In this document: in pieces, positions 62,527 to 64,000 of the stretch
Position numbering within the stretch: position 1 is the stretch's first letter
How the letters are laid out: each line of letters starts with the position of its first letter
Made by a program: the position numbers and the translations under genes
The notes under the pieces: generated by a model
What the model was told of the DNA's origin: nothing
Database searches by the model: none
Seen by the model: the letters and a program-made list of their open reading frames with translations, nothing else
DNA from: Uloborus plumipes
Taxonomy: Eukaryota; Arthropoda; Arachnida; Araneae; Uloboridae
Assembly (NCBI GenBank): GCA_038373865.1
Contig: JAXGGA010005578.1
Location: forward strand, 1 to 64,000
Direction: 5' to 3'
DNA: 64,000 nt

Positions 62527-64000
62527 GGGAGTAATCACCTTTTCACCTTCAAAAAATCGATTTTTTTTTTTTAACATTTTTGAAAAATGTGAATATTTCT
62601 GAATCATTTAAAACAAACCGTTTTTTAATATTCCTATTGGAACCTTTAAAATTGTTAAGTAAAGGAAGTAACTCCGACGCAAAAAAGCCTTTTAAACGAT
62701 CAGCTGTTGTTTGTTTACATTTCTACTAGCTGTTGTGACAGCTTGACATCGCTTTTCGAAATCGAATGTTATTTTTTTGCTTTAAACTTAGCACTCCAGT
62801 TTCTTATAGTGATTTGTTTTTATGAGCAGCAGATCACAACTAAACTTTACTGTGCTGGTTTGAGCGCTTTGTTTGTTTACATTGGCTTGCGTCTACTGTT
62901 TTCAAAGCTCTCTTGTTCTAATCTTCATTAGCGTGTTATTTTCGACACATCTTTTGTTCAACCATTTTGTAAATATGGATGGTTGTAAAAGGAAAAGGAA
63001 ATCTGGTCAGAGACCAAAGAAATATAAGTTTAGAGGTAACCAATATACCAAAAGTGACGCCGCATCAGGATCAAAACGGCTTAGTGCTTCTAGCAGAAAG
63101 ATTGAAAGCACTAGTTTCGTTATTGAAAATGACAAGTCATTTTGTGGTTACTCTTTGATTGACAAAAATCTTGTCTTCAAAATGATTGAAGACTGTGTTG
63201 TCTGCAAAATCTGTGGAGGAAAGATAAGTATTTCATCTAATGTAATTGCTGGACTTTCTGAAAGTATCACTGTTCAGTGCAAAGCCTGTGGGGAACTCTC
63301 ACGAACCAGAAACTCAGCCATGATTGGCAAGCAAAATAATCAAGCAGAAATAAATTCTAGGTTTATATATGCAATGCGTAGCCTAGGACAAGGGTTGGCG
63401 GGTGCCAAAACTTTCTGTGGCATAATGGATATGTCTTCGCCTGTTTCGTTGAATGCCTACAATGCTATAAACAAGAAAATCCTCGATGCTTCTTCTCTTG
63501 TGGCAAAGAGCAGCATGTCTTCTGCTGTATCAGAAGAAATCAATTCCAACAACGGAAATACGGACTTAACCGTCAGTGGTGACGGCACCTGGAAAACACG
63601 AGGGCACACATCACTAGTTGGTGTGTGCACATTGATCGGGGCATCAAGTGGGAAAGTGGTCGACACTGAAGTGCTTTCGTCATTTTGTAAAGGGTGCAAC
63701 TCGTGGAAAGATGAAAGATGTGGGGAAAACTATCTGAAATGGAAAACAGAACATTCCAGAGTTTGTCAGAAAAATCACAGTGGCTCTGCTGCTATGATGG
63801 AAGTCGTTGGGATGCAACGAATATTTGAACGTTCTACTATTATGCATGATGTGAGGTATGCAGAATACATCGGCGATGGTGATTGTAAAACTTTTAGCAG
63901 CATAGCAAAATCTGAACCGTATGGAAAACCCGGAATTCCCACAAAAATCGAATGCGTGGGACATGTGCAAAAAAGAATGGGCAGTCGTTTGTTGAAACGC
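62527..64000 (+). mobile_element. Mutator-like (MULE) element, left part, runs off the window
   Basis: A sharp change at GGGGAGTAATCACCTTTTCA (62527) begins a sequence that leads, after about 450 bp, into an intact transposase frame. The left end is inferred from this layout; the right terminus and any 8-9 bp duplication lie outside. It sits in an intron of the thioredoxin gene on the opposite strand. Confidence 0.6.
62975..64000 (+). CDS. Mutator-like transposase, N-terminal 342 codons (partial at window edge)
   Basis: The open frame starts at ATG 62975 (MDGCKRKRKSGQRPKKYKF) and has no stop to the window end. It begins with a strongly basic stretch, then two zinc-binding-type pairs (CVVCKICGGK near residue 78 and CKACG near 107). 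Next is the hallmark block VSGDGTWKTRGHTSLVGV, where the Asp before GTW is the likely first catalytic acid, then CKGCNSW and YIGDGDCKTF with a second Asp. The C-terminal part is outside. These features match the Mutator-like transposase domain proteins that are common in arthropod genomes. No disabling mutation is visible, so it may be recent or still active. The start codon is the first in-frame ATG before the conserved part; an in-frame upstream start was not seen. It is not part of the host gene. Confidence 0.85.
   Translation, partial: MDGCKRKRKSGQRPKKYKFRGNQYTKSDAASGSKRLSASSRKIESTSFVIENDKSFCGYSLIDKNLVFKMIEDCVVCKICGGKISISSNVIAGLSESITVQCKACGELSRTRNSAMIGKQNNQAEINSRFIYAMRSLGQGLAGAKTFCGIMDMSSPVSLNAYNAINKKILDASSLVAKSSMSSAVSEEINSNNGNTDLTVSGDGTWKTRGHTSLVGVCTLIGASSGKVVDTEVLSSFCKGCNSWKDERCGENYLKWKTEHSRVCQKNHSGSAAMMEVVGMQRIFERSTIMHDVRYAEYIGDGDCKTFSSIAKSEPYGKPGIPTKIECVGHVQKRMGSRLLKR

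Overview
The window looks like an AT-rich animal genome with long introns full of transposons. It is most likely an arthropod and possibly a spider; that guess rests on the transposon mix and the kind of host gene, not on a diagnostic marker. The only clear host gene is on the minus strand. It is the last eleven coding exons (60688 down to 7838) of a large membrane protein built from repeated thioredoxin-like domains. Two exon types alternate without exception and every junction is phase 1. One exon type carries the CxxC and cis-proline part of a domain. The other carries the end of one domain and the start of the next. The protein ends in one membrane span and a short tail. Its 5' part lies beyond the right edge.

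Nearly everything else is mobile DNA, mostly inside the introns. At the left edge a broken copia-type retrotransposon (307-6336, minus) is split by a TAA-flanked PIF/Harbinger-like element (1924-5916), which itself contains a 2.9 kb inverted-repeat element (2461-5399). Intron 10 holds a piggyBac-like MITE, and another intron holds a nested stack: a 4.36 kb hAT-like element with a Tigger-like MITE and a second hAT, which contains a third hAT. Each hAT has its own exact 8-bp target duplication. Further right are another hAT MITE, an internally deleted mariner, a second 4 kb hAT element (with a small hAT MITE, a Helitron-like end and a 148-bp tandem array), a decayed CR1-like LINE split by a 1.6 kb TA-flanked element with 15-mer repeats, a 330-bp TA microsatellite, a second long palindrome (32239-35019) and, at the right edge, the intact start of a Mutator-like transposase.

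About 30% of the window (37173-56625) is very probably not genomic sequence. It lies between two near-identical 1.4 kb copies of the same intron segment. It contains noisy forward and reverse-complement copies of sequence found clean at 58.0-60.3 kb, together with C-only/CA-only and G-rich stretches. The simplest reading is an unpolished, unsplit multi-pass long read used to fill a gap between two contig ends that already overlapped. The long proline/threonine/histidine and glycine/valine reading frames there are artefacts. With the block removed and the copies merged, intron 3 of the host gene shrinks from 26.7 kb to about 5.8 kb.

I found no operon, CRISPR array, tRNA or rRNA gene. The most original biological signals are the two long palindromes that share a terminal motif and 4-bp target duplications, the strictly modular thioredoxin gene, and the layered transposon insertions that can be ordered in time.
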